From the NCBI GenBank assembly GCA_964459065.1, contig CAYWMN010000222.1, positions 1 to 6,376 on the forward strand: a stretch of DNA of 6,376 bases, read 5' to 3'. Below, piece by piece: positions 6,204-6,376 of this stretch. The stretch comes from JAMCXS01 sp964459065 (GTDB lineage Bacteria > Acidobacteriota > Terriglobia > UBA7540). The notes beneath the pieces were generated by a model. It did no database searches. It was not told where the DNA came from and saw nothing but the letters and a program-made list of their open reading frames with translations. The stretch's first letter is position 1. Every line of letters begins with the position of its first letter. The position numbers and the translations under genes are program-made.

Positions 6204-6226
6204 GTGCGCCCCTTGCGGGGTCGTAC
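6204..6226 (+). promoter_or_regulatory. GC-rich hairpin just upstream of the receptor ribosome binding site
   Basis: GTGC-G-CCCC (6204-6212) pairs with GGGG-T-(C)-GTAC (6217-6226) around loop TTGC, giving nine pairs (including G-U) with one bulged C. Sequence after it is T-rich but broken (ATATTTGCTTTTGCTT), so it could be an attenuator or simply leader structure. It ends 21 bases before the Shine-Dalgarno. Confidence 0.4.
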
Positions 6227-6247
6227 GGCATATTTGCTTTTGCTTAC

Positions 6248-6255
6248 AAGGAGGG
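6248..6255 (+). promoter_or_regulatory. Strong ribosome binding site fixing the GTG start at 6261
   Basis: AAGGAGGG is a near-perfect Shine-Dalgarno, with five bases between it and the GTG. It decides this non-ATG start, which is also the only one placing the signal peptide correctly. Confidence 0.85.
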
Positions 6256-6260
6256 CATTA

Positions 6261-6376
6261 GTGCGAACGAAAATCCTGGCAATTGCTTTTGCTTTATTGA
6301 CAATTGTCTTGCCTTTGCCGTTGCTTGCTCAACGGAACAGTGCGGCGGTTACCGGACACGTTTTTGACCCGTCCGG
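6261..6376 (+). CDS. TonB-dependent receptor with carboxypeptidase-regulatory-like N-terminal domain, 5' part only
   Basis: Only the first 38 codons are in the window. They encode a clear signal peptide (Arg2 and Lys4, then a hydrophobic core to PLPLLA, likely cleavage after Ala23 before Gln24). SAAVTGHVFDPSG follows, the first strand of a CarboxypepD_reg-like domain. This start is characteristic of large outer-membrane TonB-dependent receptors of Acidobacteriota, which import oligosaccharides or other ligands using TonB energy. The plug and barrel lie beyond the edge, so the call rests on the opening alone. Another secreted protein with the same domain is possible. It starts with GTG, has a strong Shine-Dalgarno and a long structured leader, and is divergent from the lyase gene, suggesting joint control of uptake and catabolism. 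Confidence 0.7.
   Translation, partial: MRTKILAIAFALLTIVLPLPLLAQRNSAAVTGHVFDPS

Noticed and set aside
6027..6260. Cobalamin riboswitch upstream of the TonB receptor
   Set aside because: Considered because such receptors often have one, but I find no B12-box-like sequence, and the visible stems do not match that fold.
1..6376. CRISPR array, tRNA, rRNA, insertion sequence or prophage genes
   Set aside because: I found no regularly spaced repeats, tRNA-like cloverleaf, rRNA signature, transposase or terminal inverted repeats on reading both strands.

Overview
This window (about 54% G+C by eye) looks like a metagenome-assembled scaffold from a heterotrophic, polysaccharide-degrading bacterium, most likely an Acidobacteriota member. 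The best clue is the gene at the right edge. It begins with a signal peptide and then the first strand of a carboxypeptidase-regulatory-like domain, which is the usual opening of the large TonB-dependent outer-membrane receptors common in that phylum. The other families also occur in Planctomycetota and Verrucomicrobiota, so the phylum is an inference. A run of ten N at 3820-3829 marks a scaffolding gap.

Left part (1-4751, + strand): three genes in one direction, about 100 bases apart, form a probable operon for carbohydrate degradation. They are the 3' part of a polysaccharide-deacetylase-like protein (1-1094), a secreted right-handed beta-helix protein resembling glycoside hydrolase family GH141 (1197-3296), and a secreted TIM-barrel glycosidase-like protein (3401-4751) interrupted by the N gap. 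A strong bulged hairpin at 4832-4867 lies between the end of this operon and the convergent gene that follows.

Right part: a cytoplasmic lyase/aldolase of the dihydrodipicolinate synthase/N-acetylneuraminate lyase superfamily is on the - strand (4940-5872). Its substrate-pocket residues argue against it being true DapA. Diverging from it is the TonB-dependent receptor gene (6261 to the window end). The 388 bases between them hold no credible gene but are rich in control signals: two back-to-back sigma70-type promoters, a 40-bp inverted repeat covering the receptor promoter, a smaller palindrome at the predicted lyase start site, and a leader of about 234 nt upstream of the receptor. One hairpin loop in that leader shows a perfect 6-base complement of the receptor's Shine-Dalgarno sequence.

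Together the genes suggest a small glycan-use locus: secreted enzymes cut or trim a polysaccharide, the TonB receptor imports the product, and the cytoplasmic lyase cleaves or dehydrates a 2-keto-3-deoxy sugar acid or a related keto acid. The substrate cannot be fixed from the sequence. The most interesting part is the divergent control region and the receptor leader RNA.
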